The notes beneath the pieces are model-generated. The model was not told the origin of the DNA and searched no databases. It worked only from the letters and a program-made list of their open reading frames with translations. Both the position numbers and the translations under genes were made by a program. Shown here one piece after another: positions 1 to 7,335 of a stretch of 40,058 nt of DNA. The DNA lies in contig DEFD01000002.1 in assembly GCA_002350615.1 (NCBI GenBank), positions 30,919-70,976 on the forward strand. The letters are read 5' to 3'. This DNA comes from Bacteroidales bacterium UBA2861. GTDB taxonomy: Bacteria; Bacteroidota; Bacteroidia; Bacteroidales; UBA932. Position 1 is the stretch's first letter. Every line of letters begins with the position of its first letter.

Positions 1-527
1 CAGATGTTGCGGGTGAGCATCTTGAGGCCGCCCTTGGCCGCTGCATATGCGGAGACCGTCTCACGGCCGAGTTCGCTCATCATGGAGCAGATGTTTATGA
101 TCTTGCCTTCGCGGCGCTCCATCATCTCGGGAAGCACTGCGCTGGAAACGATGAACGGTGCCACGAGGTCCACGTCGATCACCTGCTGGAAATCCTTGCG
201 CTCCATCTCGTGCATGGGGATGCGCTTGATGATGCCGGCATTGTTCACCAGGATGTCGATCTGTCCGACTTCTTCGTGAATCTTCTTCACGAGTGCCTTG
301 ACGTCATCTTCCTTGGTAACGTCGCAGACATAGCCGTGCACGTTTGCTATGCCGGCCTCTTTGTAGTTGTTGAGTCCGCGTTCGAGCGCGGCTTCATTTA
401 TGTCGTTGAATATGATGTTTTTGACGCCGGCGGCCACGAAAGCCTTGGCGATGTTGAAACCGATCCCGTAGCTTGCGCCGGTAATCCAGGCATTCTTGCC
501 TTCAAGGGAGAAAAGATTCTGTGTCAT
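1..527 (-). CDS. gluconate 5-dehydrogenase / KduD-like SDR oxidoreductase (partial, 3' end outside window)
   Basis: This is a short-chain dehydrogenase that would reduce or oxidise a sugar acid with NAD(P)H in the cytoplasm. The first 175 residues are visible. They show the Rossmann motif TGASYGIG at residues 16-23, the NNAG motif near residue 94, the catalytic serine in NICSMMSELG, and the YAAAK catalytic Tyr/Lys pair. The block around NICSMMSELGRETVSAYAAAK closely matches what I recall of E. coli IdnO and of KduD-type enzymes. The start is the ATG at 527, preceded by a promoter-like site at 581-612 and a 14-bp palindrome. KduD-type enzymes act on the keto sugar made from unsaturated uronate, which is the product expected from the GH88 enzyme of the nearby PUL. 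That link is inferred, and no kduI gene is in view. The family call is firm; the exact substrate is not. Confidence 0.85.
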   Translation of the reverse strand, partial: MTQNLFSLEGKNAWITGASYGIGFNIAKAFVAAGVKNIIFNDINEAALERGLNNYKEAGIANVHGYVCDVTKEDDVKALVKKIHEEVGQIDILVNNAGIIKRIPMHEMERKDFQQVIDVDLVAPFIVSSAVLPEMMERREGKIINICSMMSELGRETVSAYAAAKGGLKMLTRNI

Positions 528-554
528 AAAAATGATATGTATTAATTTTAGTTT

Positions 555-568
555 CTGCCTTAAGGCAG
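555..568. promoter_or_regulatory. 14-bp perfect palindrome, possible operator
   Basis: CTGCCTTAAGGCAG is a perfect inverted repeat with no spacer. It lies just downstream of the expected transcription start of the SDR gene and 28 bases before its ATG. A site at this position could bind a dimeric repressor controlling sugar-acid genes. The regulator is not visible, and chance is possible for a single 14-mer. Confidence 0.35.
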
Positions 569-580
569 TTTACATTCATA

Positions 581-612
581 CAAAGTTAACAATTTTTCTT
601 ACATTTACACAA
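581..612 (-). promoter_or_regulatory. Bacteroidota-type promoter for the SDR gene
   Basis: On the minus strand TAACTTTG (588-581) matches the TAnnTTTG -7 element, and a TTG (612-610) lies 21 bases upstream, as expected for the -33 element. Transcription would start near 575, giving a leader of about 50 nt that contains the palindrome at 555-568. Confidence 0.6.
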
Positions 613-624
613 ATTTTGTCAAAG

Positions 625-1269
625 ATGGATATCAACAGTAAATTTGTCATCACTATCAACCGCGAACTTGGTTCCGGCGGTCGTACAATCGGAAAGAAAC
701 TGGCGGATAAACTTGGAGTCAAGTTCCTGGACAAGGCACTCATAGAGGCTCTTGTGAAGGAACTCGGGCTCAGTGTGGAGGAAATAGAGAAGCGCAAGGC
801 CCGCAAACAGAACTGGTTCACGGAATTCCTGGAATCTATGGCCGCCGTCCAGCTCGCTCCGGCGCCCTTCCGCGCCGACGGCGAAATGCTGCCTTATCTG
901 GTGACTGCCGGCGATATATTCGAAACCGAAAGCAAACTGCTCCGGGAAATAGCTTCGCAGGAGTCCTGCGTAATAGCGGGGCGCAGCGGTTTTTTCATCC
1001 TGAACGATTTTCCGAACAAAATCAGCATTTTCATAACTGCTTCCAGGGAAAATCGTATCCGCAGGGTGATGGAGCGCCAGGGGCTCAGCGAGGCGGAAGC
1101 GGCGCAGGCTGTCGATGCGGTGGACAAAGGCCGCGAGAACTACACGCAGCACTACTCCGGCACCAGCCGTTACGATGCCCGCAACTACGACCTCGTGCTC
1201 AACGTGGACGGCCTCAGCGAAGACGAAGCCGCCGACATTATCCTGCAGTACTGCAATAAGAAAGGATAA
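625..1269 (+). CDS. cytidylate kinase-like family protein
   Basis: This 214-residue cytoplasmic protein resembles the cytidylate kinase-like family (Pfam Cytidylate_kin2). It has an N-terminal nucleotide-binding loop, INRELGSGGRTIGKKLA (residues 9-25), a central VIAGRSGFFIL segment, and an R-rich lid region (ENRIRRVMERQGLSE). The family has the fold of a nucleoside monophosphate kinase, but members like this one are not proven CMP kinases. I chose the ATG at 625 because the longer frame back to 496 overlaps the divergent SDR gene and encodes nothing family-like. The dcuB gene follows after 33 bases, so the two may be co-transcribed. In Bacteroidota such genes often sit beside transporter genes, but the physiological link is unknown. 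Confidence 0.85.
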   Translation: MDINSKFVITINRELGSGGRTIGKKLADKLGVKFLDKALIEALVKELGLSVEEIEKRKARKQNWFTEFLESMAAVQLAPAPFRADGEMLPYLVTAGDIFETESKLLREIASQESCVIAGRSGFFILNDFPNKISIFITASRENRIRRVMERQGLSEAEAAQAVDAVDKGRENYTQHYSGTSRYDARNYDLVLNVDGLSEDEAADIILQYCNKKG

Positions 1270-1302
1270 AGATAATCACACATTCCCAACACTTGAACTG
1301 AT

Positions 1303-2676
1303 ATGACCATAACCATGATTATCCAGCTGCTGATTGTGCTGCTGGCCCTTTACGTGGGCTCGCGATACGGCAGCCTGGCGCTCGGCGCGATTTCCGGTAT
1401 CGGCCTCGCCATACTTGTCTTCGGTTTCGGCCTCAAGCCCGGAACCCCTCCGACAGATGTTATATACATAATCATCGCCGCGGTTACCTGCGCGGGCACC
1501 CTGCAGGCTTCCGGCGGCATGGACTGGATGATCCAGATCGCGGAAAAGATGCTTCGCCGGCATCCGGACCACATTACCTTCCTGGCACCGCTGGTGACCT
1601 TCTTCCTCACCGTCCTGGTGGGAACGGGCCATGTGGTCTATACCATCATGCCGATTATCTGCGACATCGCCCTGAAGAAGGGGATCCGTCCGGAGAGGCC
1701 ATGCGGAGTGGCTTCCATCGCCTCCCAGGTAGGAATCACCTGCTCGCCCATCGCGGCGGCCGTAGTGGCGTTCGTGACCATCTCCAACTCCAACGGCTAT
1801 ATGGTCTCGATCCCCCAGGTGCTCATGGTCACCATACCTTCATGCGTCATCGGTCTCATGTTCGCAGCCGCAGCCTCTTACCGCAGGGGCAAGGACCTCG
1901 ACAAGGACCCTGTTTTCCAGGCGAGGCTCAAAGATCCGGAAACCTATAAATATATGTACGGCAGTTCCGCCACTACGCTGGACAAGGAGATAACGAAAGA
2001 GGCGAAATCCTCGGTTTTCGTGTTTCTCGGCGCTCTGTTCGTAATCGTCTGCTTCGCATTCATGCAGATGATAAAAGTGGGCGATGTGAGCCTGGCAAAG
2101 TACCTGAGCATTCCCAAGATGAATATCATCATCCAGATAATCATGCTCACCGCCGCTGCCTGCAACATCATGTTCTGCAAGGCGCAGCCCAAGAAGGCGG
2201 TCGCCGGGGCGGTGTGGCAGAGCGGAATGGTGGCTGTGGTGGCGATTTACGGCATCGCCTGGCTTGCAGATACCTATTTTGCAAACTACATGGATCAGAT
2301 GAAGGAGATGCTTGGAGGCATCGTGGAGCAGGCTCCATGGGCTATCGCACTGGTGTTTTTCGCTGTTTCCGTGCTCATCAATTCGCAGGGCGCGGTGGTG
2401 GTAGCCATGCTTCCGCTCGCATACTCCCTTGGAATCGCCGGTCCGGTCCTCCTCGGCGTGATGCCCAGCGTTTACGGCTATTTCTTCATCCCCAACTATC
2501 CCTCAGATATCGCTACGGTGAACTTCGACCGTTCCGGCACCACGGTGATCGGCAAATACCTGCTGAACCACTCGTTCATGATGCCCGGCCTGATAAGCGT
2601 AACGGTTTCCACCCTGGTGAGTTACCTCATCACCAACGTGCTCTTCGCAGGCTACTTCGCCGGCTTTATATCATAA
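1303..2676 (+). CDS. dcuB: anaerobic C4-dicarboxylate transporter, DcuA/DcuB family
   Basis: This inner-membrane carrier is expected to exchange fumarate, malate or aspartate for succinate during anaerobic fumarate respiration. The 457-residue product is almost wholly hydrophobic, with 10 or more likely membrane spans. Family blocks include GLKPGTPPTDV near the start, LVGTGHVVYTIMPII and SQVGITCSPIAAAVVAF in the middle, and FIPNYPSDIATVNFDRSGTT near the end. The length is normal for the Dcu family. An alternative ATG at 1318 would shorten it by five residues. The last 11 codons (2644-2676) are present in a second, slightly different copy at 3958-3990, directly after the antitoxin gene. This gene is intact; the second copy is only a tail. 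Confidence 0.93.
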   Translation: MTITMIIQLLIVLLALYVGSRYGSLALGAISGIGLAILVFGFGLKPGTPPTDVIYIIIAAVTCAGTLQASGGMDWMIQIAEKMLRRHPDHITFLAPLVTFFLTVLVGTGHVVYTIMPIICDIALKKGIRPERPCGVASIASQVGITCSPIAAAVVAFVTISNSNGYMVSIPQVLMVTIPSCVIGLMFAAAASYRRGKDLDKDPVFQARLKDPETYKYMYGSSATTLDKEITKEAKSSVFVFLGALFVIVCFAFMQMIKVGDVSLAKYLSIPKMNIIIQIIMLTAAACNIMFCKAQPKKAVAGAVWQSGMVAVVAIYGIAWLADTYFANYMDQMKEMLGGIVEQAPWAIALVFFAVSVLINSQGAVVVAMLPLAYSLGIAGPVLLGVMPSVYGYFFIPNYPSDIATVNFDRSGTTVIGKYLLNHSFMMPGLISVTVSTLVSYLITNVLFAGYFAGFIS

Positions 2677-2678
2677 TT
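2644..2678 (+). repeat. dcuB 3'-tail, copy 1 (in the intact gene)
   Basis: This is the last 11 codons of dcuB plus two bases. It matches 3958-3992 at 31 of 35 positions. The four differences lie in third codon positions or change Ile to Val, which is how two orthologous genes diverge, not how a fresh duplication looks. Confidence 0.9.
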
Positions 2679-2690
2679 TTTAATTTACAC

Positions 2691-2720
2691 TTGCTGTTAA
2701 TTAAAATTTGATTATCTTTG
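2691..2720 (+). promoter_or_regulatory. Bacteroidota-type promoter for the toxin-antitoxin pair
   Basis: TTG at 2691-2693, a 19-base spacer and TATCTTTG at 2713-2720 form a full match to the Bacteroidota primary sigma factor promoter. Transcription would begin about 15 bases before the higB start at 2738, so the TA pair has its own promoter just after dcuB. Confidence 0.7.
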
Positions 2721-2737
2721 CACCAAAGTGCGAAGGT

Positions 2738-3037
2738 ATGTTGGTCGTATTTGCAGATAAGGATTTGGAGAAGTTGGTCGGAGACCGACGGAAACTTGAG
2801 AGGAAATATGGTGCAGTGCAGGCGAGGCTGATTCTACGACGTATAGATGATATGAGAAATGCTGTGACGGTTGACTCTCTCTTGTTTCTGCCTGGTAATT
2901 ATCACGCGTTGAAAGGCGATCGCAACGGACAGTTCTCCTGTCATTTGAAAGAACCATACAGGTTGATATTTGGAATACGCGAATGCGCCGGCTTGCCTAC
3001 ACAAATCATAATAATTGAAATTGTAGATTATCATTGA
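2738..3037 (+). CDS. higB: HigB-like toxin of the RelE/ParE superfamily
   Basis: This 99-residue basic protein is the likely toxin of a type II toxin-antitoxin pair. HigB toxins cut mRNA on the ribosome. The family pattern is clear: an N-terminal strand-helix pair (DKDLEKLVGDRRKLERKYG), then NYHALKGDRNGQFSCHL and PYRLIFG in the core. I start at the ATG at 2738; a TTG at 2708 is in frame, but it lies upstream of the -7 box and would not be on the transcript. The stop is two bases before the antitoxin start, so the genes are translated together. Toxin-first order is typical of higBA. The toxin looks full length. Confidence 0.85.
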   Translation: MLVVFADKDLEKLVGDRRKLERKYGAVQARLILRRIDDMRNAVTVDSLLFLPGNYHALKGDRNGQFSCHLKEPYRLIFGIRECAGLPTQIIIIEIVDYH

Positions 3038-3039
3038 GT

Positions 3040-3954
3040 ATGAATACGGCTATTACGGACATTGCTTTTCATCCAGGCGAAACTCTCAAGGAAAAACTTG
3101 ATGAGCTGGGAATGAGCTATAAGGAGTTTGCAATCAGAACCGGCAAGCCGGAGAAGACAATTATCGAGGTGATACAGGGCAAGAGTTCTGTAACTCCGGA
3201 TATGGCAACGGCATTTGAAGGTGTTGTTTTGATTCCCGCGCAGTTCTGGCTTAACAAACAACGTAATTACGATGAGTATATTGCAAGGCAGAAAAAGGAC
3301 AAGATAGCGAAGACGTTCTCCAAGTGGACCAAAGGCTTCCCCATTTCGGATATGCTGTCCAACGGATGGATCCGAGAGATCAAAGGCGACACGGTGAACG
3401 CCCTTCTGCAGTATTTCGGGGTAAGCTCTCCTAAAGGATGGGAGACTTTCTATATGAAGGGAGCCCTGAAAGTGGCATTCCGCCTGCCGCTGGAGGGGAC
3501 TCAGGATCCCTACGCGCTTTCCGCATGGCTGAGGCAAGGGGAGATTCAGGCGATGCAGACCTATGTTGAAGGAAAGTATTCTCCCTCTGCCCTTCGCAAG
3601 GTCCTGCCATTGTTGAGGGCCTTTCACGACCTGCCCCCGGACGATATGATGGAGCAGATCCGCGAGACCCTTTCCGGAGTGGGAGTGAAGATTTTCTTTA
3701 CCAAAACTCTTCCCGGCATTTCGATCAAGGGTGCCACGAGATGGATTTATGGCTATCCTTGCATCCAGATGCTGAGCCAGGTCGATGAATATGAGAATTT
3801 CTGGTTCACCCTCTTCCACGAAATTGGTCATATCCTTCTGCACGGCAAGAAAGATATCTATCTTGAAGATATTGAATATAAAGGCAAGCGCTCCGATAAA
3901 GAGGCGGAAGCCGATGCTTTTGCCACCCGCGCGCTGGAAAGAATACTCAAATGA
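3040..3954 (+). CDS. higA: HigA-type XRE antitoxin fused to an ImmA/IrrE metallopeptidase domain
   Basis: This 304-residue protein starts with a HigA-like helix-turn-helix (residues 5-75, including HPGETLKEKLDELGMS and the typical FWLNKQRNYDEY after it). It ends with an ImmA/IrrE zinc peptidase domain whose metal motif HEIGH is at residues 260-264, with a further acidic motif EAEADAFA near residue 290. Fused proteins of this type are common antitoxins in Bacteroidota. The DNA-binding part would repress the operon and neutralise HigB; the peptidase may control antitoxin turnover, which is inference. It ends soon after the EAEADAFA motif, earlier than many ImmA proteins, but a second copy of its tail (24096-24179) ends at the same place with a different stop codon, so this end is probably natural. 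Confidence 0.85.
   Translation: MNTAITDIAFHPGETLKEKLDELGMSYKEFAIRTGKPEKTIIEVIQGKSSVTPDMATAFEGVVLIPAQFWLNKQRNYDEYIARQKKDKIAKTFSKWTKGFPISDMLSNGWIREIKGDTVNALLQYFGVSSPKGWETFYMKGALKVAFRLPLEGTQDPYALSAWLRQGEIQAMQTYVEGKYSPSALRKVLPLLRAFHDLPPDDMMEQIRETLSGVGVKIFFTKTLPGISIKGATRWIYGYPCIQMLSQVDEYENFWFTLFHEIGHILLHGKKDIYLEDIEYKGKRSDKEAEADAFATRALERILK
3871..3954 (+). repeat. higA-immA 3'-tail, copy A (in the intact gene)
   Basis: This is the last 28 codons of the antitoxin gene, including the stop. It matches 24096-24179 at 79 of 84 positions. The differences are one Gly-to-Asp change, three silent changes and TGA versus TAA. The two copies form direct repeats around the PUL. Confidence 0.92.
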
Positions 3955-3957
3955 ATA

Positions 3958-3992
3958 TTCGCAGGCTACTTCGCAGGTTTTGTGTCATAATT
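3958..3992 (+). pseudogene. dcuB 3'-tail, copy 2 (orphan remnant at left PUL edge)
   Basis: Here the last 11 codons of a dcuB gene (FAGYFAGFVS and stop) stand alone, beginning three bases after the antitoxin stop codon. Nothing of dcuB precedes them. Read on the other strand, the same bases supply the last eight residues and the stop codon of the GH88 gene. This marks a recombination joint between the host chromosome and the PUL. Confidence 0.88.
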
Positions 3993-5150
3993 CAGCCAAC
4001 GTCTGGCCGCTTCCAGATAATAATAGTCGGCATAGACCAGAGGGACGTCGACCTCGGAATTCAGCGGCTTGTGACTGACGGAATGCTTCAGGAGGAAGTT
4101 CCCGTTGTCTGCAGGGGCCGCCGTGTATTCCTTTGATGACAGGGACAGAAGTATATCTTCTGCGTATCTCCTGTATGCTCTTGCGTCTTTCTTCTCTTTT
4201 ACATATCCGCTCAACTCCAGCAGTGCAGATGCGGTAACTGCAGCGGCGGAGGCATCCCTGGGGGCATCCGGAATGGCAGGATCGTTGTAATCCCAATAAG
4301 GAATCTTGTCAGCTGTCGTGACAGCACCCATGATGTAGCCTGCTATGTGGCGTGCATGGTCAAGATATTTTTCATCCCCGGTTTCCCTGTAGCACATGGT
4401 GAAGCCGTATAATGTCCATGCCTGACCGCGCGCCCAGGATGAATCGTCCGACCACCCCTGATAAGTGCCCTTGCTCTCTACGCTTCCGTCGTCATTATAG
4501 CTTACTACGTGATACGACGAGCCATCGGGACGGAAATGATTCTGGAGAGTCTTGTCCGCATGTGCGATGGCGATGTCCCTGTATCTGTCATCTCCCGTAG
4601 CCTTGCTGGCAAAGAACAGCATCTCAAGATTCATCAGATTGTCAACGATGACAGGATAGTTCCATTTCCCGAAATCCCAGGACCTTATCTGGCCGATGCC
4701 AGGGTTGAACCTTGTGCAGAGGCTGCCCGCGGCATCTATGATCACTTGAAGGACTTCCTGCTCATGAAAGATCTCCCATTGTTTGCCGTAGCTGCAGTAT
4801 ATCATGAAACCAAGGTCGTGATGTCCGGTAAAATCTTTGACTTCCTTCAGTTCCCCGGTAAAATGCCTGGCATAGTACTCAAGGGAATCAATCCCGGTCA
4901 GCTGGTAGGCAAGCCACAGGTCTCCTGCAAAGAATCCGCTTGTCCAGTCATATTTATCTACCGTGACCAGCGCTCCGTTTTCATAAGTCCTTGGGAATCT
5001 TTCCGTTCCGTACAATAATCTGGCATTTGCAAGCATCCCCGCGCTTGCAGCATCTATGCCTTTCATAAGACCCTCCCGCAACGCAGATTCCCTGCTCGTG
5101 CAGCCATGGATGGCAAGAGTCGCGATGATAAGTATAGTCAATCTCTTCAT
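3966..5150 (-). CDS. unsaturated glucuronyl hydrolase, GH88 family lipoprotein
   Basis: This enzyme should remove the 4,5-unsaturated uronic acid left at the non-reducing end of oligosaccharides after lyase cleavage. It is 394 residues, normal for GH88. A lipobox (AIHGC, Cys17) suggests anchoring to a membrane, probably facing the periplasm. The two catalytic aspartates of the family are visible as HHDLGFM (Asp112) and VDNLMNLEM (Asp170), and SSWARGQAWTLYGF is another family block. It is the last gene of the PUL operon, 15 bases after its neighbour. Its last eight residues (NYDTKPAK without the preceding WL) and stop are read from the antisense of a captured dcuB tail, so the original C-terminus has been replaced. 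The enzyme core ends before this joint and should be unaffected. Confidence 0.92.
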   Translation of the reverse strand: MKRLTILIIATLAIHGCTSRESALREGLMKGIDAASAGMLANARLLYGTERFPRTYENGALVTVDKYDWTSGFFAGDLWLAYQLTGIDSLEYYARHFTGELKEVKDFTGHHDLGFMIYCSYGKQWEIFHEQEVLQVIIDAAGSLCTRFNPGIGQIRSWDFGKWNYPVIVDNLMNLEMLFFASKATGDDRYRDIAIAHADKTLQNHFRPDGSSYHVVSYNDDGSVESKGTYQGWSDDSSWARGQAWTLYGFTMCYRETGDEKYLDHARHIAGYIMGAVTTADKIPYWDYNDPAIPDAPRDASAAAVTASALLELSGYVKEKKDARAYRRYAEDILLSLSSKEYTAAPADNGNFLLKHSVSHKPLNSEVDVPLVYADYYYLEAARRWLNYDTKPAK

Positions 5151-5165
5151 TCCTTATGCCTCGGT

Positions 5166-7331
5166 TTATTCAAAATCAAAAGTCGGCCAGCCATCGCTTC
5201 CTGCAACCCAGGATTTCGCGAGGGGATATGCCTCAAGGTAAGTGGTGATATTGTCGTTAAGCGATTTCAGAAGTCCGGAGCGCCCTTCTGCGGTATCCGC
5301 TACCTGCGTAGTGCCTCCGAGATCGTTCGTGCCGGCAATCCCGGCTTTCCCGATAGCCCTGAGTTCTACGCTGGGATCGGTCTTGTTGGCGCCCGTCTGA
5401 AGGCTGGCGTTGTAGAAATTGTAATTATAATATGTTGACGTGTAACGTATTCCTGAAATGATACCTACATATTTGTTGGCATTGGCTCCGTAATAAATGC
5501 TTCCGGACAATACTGCGTTGTTGTAGCAGTGACCGGTGGAACTGGCGATATCAGCACCTATCAGCAGGGACACCAGCTGGTCCGTCACTGAATTCTGGGA
5601 CTTGACCGTACAATTCTTCGAGAGGTTGTTTATTATGCTCGAATTTATTCCGGTTTGTGCTGCAACGGCTCCTGCGAATTTGCCGTTCCCTGTAGTTGAT
5701 GCAGAATTGCAGATGACGGTATTCCCGTCTGATATGCAATTGATTATCAGACCGGTATTGGCCAGTCCGGCAATTCCTCCTGCATGGCTGCCGGTCGCAT
5801 AGACCGAAGTGTTCTTTACTATGGAGTTGCTTATCTCTAACCTGGCTGCATCGGCCATTGAGATGCCGACAAGTCCTGCCGAATAAATTCTGGCGGTGAT
5901 GCTCCCTCCTGATACGCTGCAGTTGGTAATGCGCACATCTGCGTCCGTAGACACTGCACCGATTGCAAAGCCTGCCATGTCTTTACCGATCGTAAGGGTG
6001 CAGCTTTCTATGCTGCAGTCCGAAATCGTCGTTTCTCCGCTTGTAGCCTGTGCTATGATTGCAGCTCCATATGAGGCATTCGCGTCAGGCGCAGTTACAG
6101 TGCAGTTCTTGACATGGATTCCCTCGTAAGTACCAAAACTCTGTCCTCCGGAGATGACAGCTATCCTTGCAAGGGTGGCGGCATTGGAACTGATGGTGCC
6201 GTTTTGCACTGTAAGATTCTTGATGACCCCGTGATTGCAGCTGAAAAGACCTGCACCTGTCCCGGATGAAGTAATCTTGAAGTTCTTTATGGAATGGCCG
6301 TCTCCGTCGAAATTACCTCCGAAGGACTTGGTGCTGCTGGCACCGGCCACAACAGCCTCTCCTGCCCCGAAATCTATGTCTGCCGCGAGTTTCAAGAATC
6401 TTCCGGTGAAGGAATAAGATGTTGCGACATGGTTCGCGAAGGCGTTCCAGTCTTCCTTGTCATATAGCAAGTAAGGTTTTGCCTCTGTCCCGCCGCCATA
6501 ATCTTTAACGGTGAAGCTGAGGGTGGATGCCTCTCCTGCCGGGTAGGCGGGGTTGTCCGTATTGATGGCGCTCACGGAGATAGTGTGTGTGCCAGAGTAC
6601 GAGGAGACATCGACCGAGGTGCCTTCACAAGAGACAGCGACACCATCTATCAATACTGTATAAGCATTTGCATTTTGGACGGGATTCCATGAAATAGTGC
6701 TTGCGGCTCCATCGATTGATTCGATGAATCCTGCGATTGAGGCGGTGAGCTCAGGACTTGCGAGATCGCCGCTTACAAGCACCTCGACTTCATTGCTCCA
6801 GGCTGAGTTTGAATACAATGGATTCCCCGAAATAGCTCTGACGCTTATGCTGTACGTCCCGGCTGTCCTGTCCGAGAAATCGATGCTGCGAAGCGACGTG
6901 GATACTGGAGTGCCGCCGTTTACGGTGTATTCGTAGGAAGAAGCGTTTTCGACGGCTTCCCAAGATACCGTCTGCCCGTTCAATACAAGTACGGGTGCCG
7001 CCAATACCCCATGTATGCTGTGGGTCAGGGCCTCGCTCCATTCAGAGTCTGAATGCCTCTTTCCGTCGCCTAAAGCCTTGATCCGGACGGTGTATTCTCC
7101 CGGACCGAATTTGGAAAGGTCCAGACTCAGTTCAGCCAGCCTAGTTTTTTCTTCTCCGTTGATTTCGGGAAGGTAGTTCACGGCTCCGTCGATGCTGTCC
7201 CAACTGACAGTATTGCCGCTAAGCCTTAAAACAGGCGATTTCAACGCTTTGATAGAGTCTTCTTTCTCCTGGCAGGCCGATGCCAGAAAGATTGTCACCA
7301 GGGCGGCGAAAACAAAAGCTAATCTTTTCAT
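5166..7331 (-). CDS. surface lipoprotein with three FN3-like domains and a GLUG-type beta-helix
   Basis: This 721-residue lipoprotein (lipobox ending at Cys20) is probably a surface glycan-binding protein of the PUL. Three related beta-sandwich domains follow the anchor (about residues 30-108, 109-188 and 189-280). The first two share the pattern ...G-x-TVSW-(D/E)-(S/A)-(I/V)...SAWSNE-like endings. From about residue 285 a repetitive region resembles GLUG-type right-handed beta-helices, with repeats such as AGLFSCNHGVIKNLTV. The C-terminus SWVAGSDGWPTFDFE is nearly the same as in the first lipoprotein gene of the operon (17595-19841), so the two are paralogues with different N-terminal parts. 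A catalytic role (beta-helix lyase) cannot be excluded, but I see no lyase active site. It starts 4 bases after the lyase B stop. Confidence 0.75.
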   Translation of the reverse strand: MKRLAFVFAALVTIFLASACQEKEDSIKALKSPVLRLSGNTVSWDSIDGAVNYLPEINGEEKTRLAELSLDLSKFGPGEYTVRIKALGDGKRHSDSEWSEALTHSIHGVLAAPVLVLNGQTVSWEAVENASSYEYTVNGGTPVSTSLRSIDFSDRTAGTYSISVRAISGNPLYSNSAWSNEVEVLVSGDLASPELTASIAGFIESIDGAASTISWNPVQNANAYTVLIDGVAVSCEGTSVDVSSYSGTHTISVSAINTDNPAYPAGEASTLSFTVKDYGGGTEAKPYLLYDKEDWNAFANHVATSYSFTGRFLKLAADIDFGAGEAVVAGASSTKSFGGNFDGDGHSIKNFKITSSGTGAGLFSCNHGVIKNLTVQNGTISSNAATLARIAVISGGQSFGTYEGIHVKNCTVTAPDANASYGAAIIAQATSGETTISDCSIESCTLTIGKDMAGFAIGAVSTDADVRITNCSVSGGSITARIYSAGLVGISMADAARLEISNSIVKNTSVYATGSHAGGIAGLANTGLIINCISDGNTVICNSASTTGNGKFAGAVAAQTGINSSIINNLSKNCTVKSQNSVTDQLVSLLIGADIASSTGHCYNNAVLSGSIYYGANANKYVGIISGIRYTSTYYNYNFYNASLQTGANKTDPSVELRAIGKAGIAGTNDLGGTTQVADTAEGRSGLLKSLNDNITTYLEAYPLAKSWVAGSDGWPTFDFE

Positions 7332-7335
7332 ATTG

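Noticed and set aside
496..624. Longer N-terminus for the cytidylate kinase-like gene
   Set aside because: It would overlap the divergent SDR gene and its promoter; the nucleotide-binding motif follows directly after the ATG at 625.
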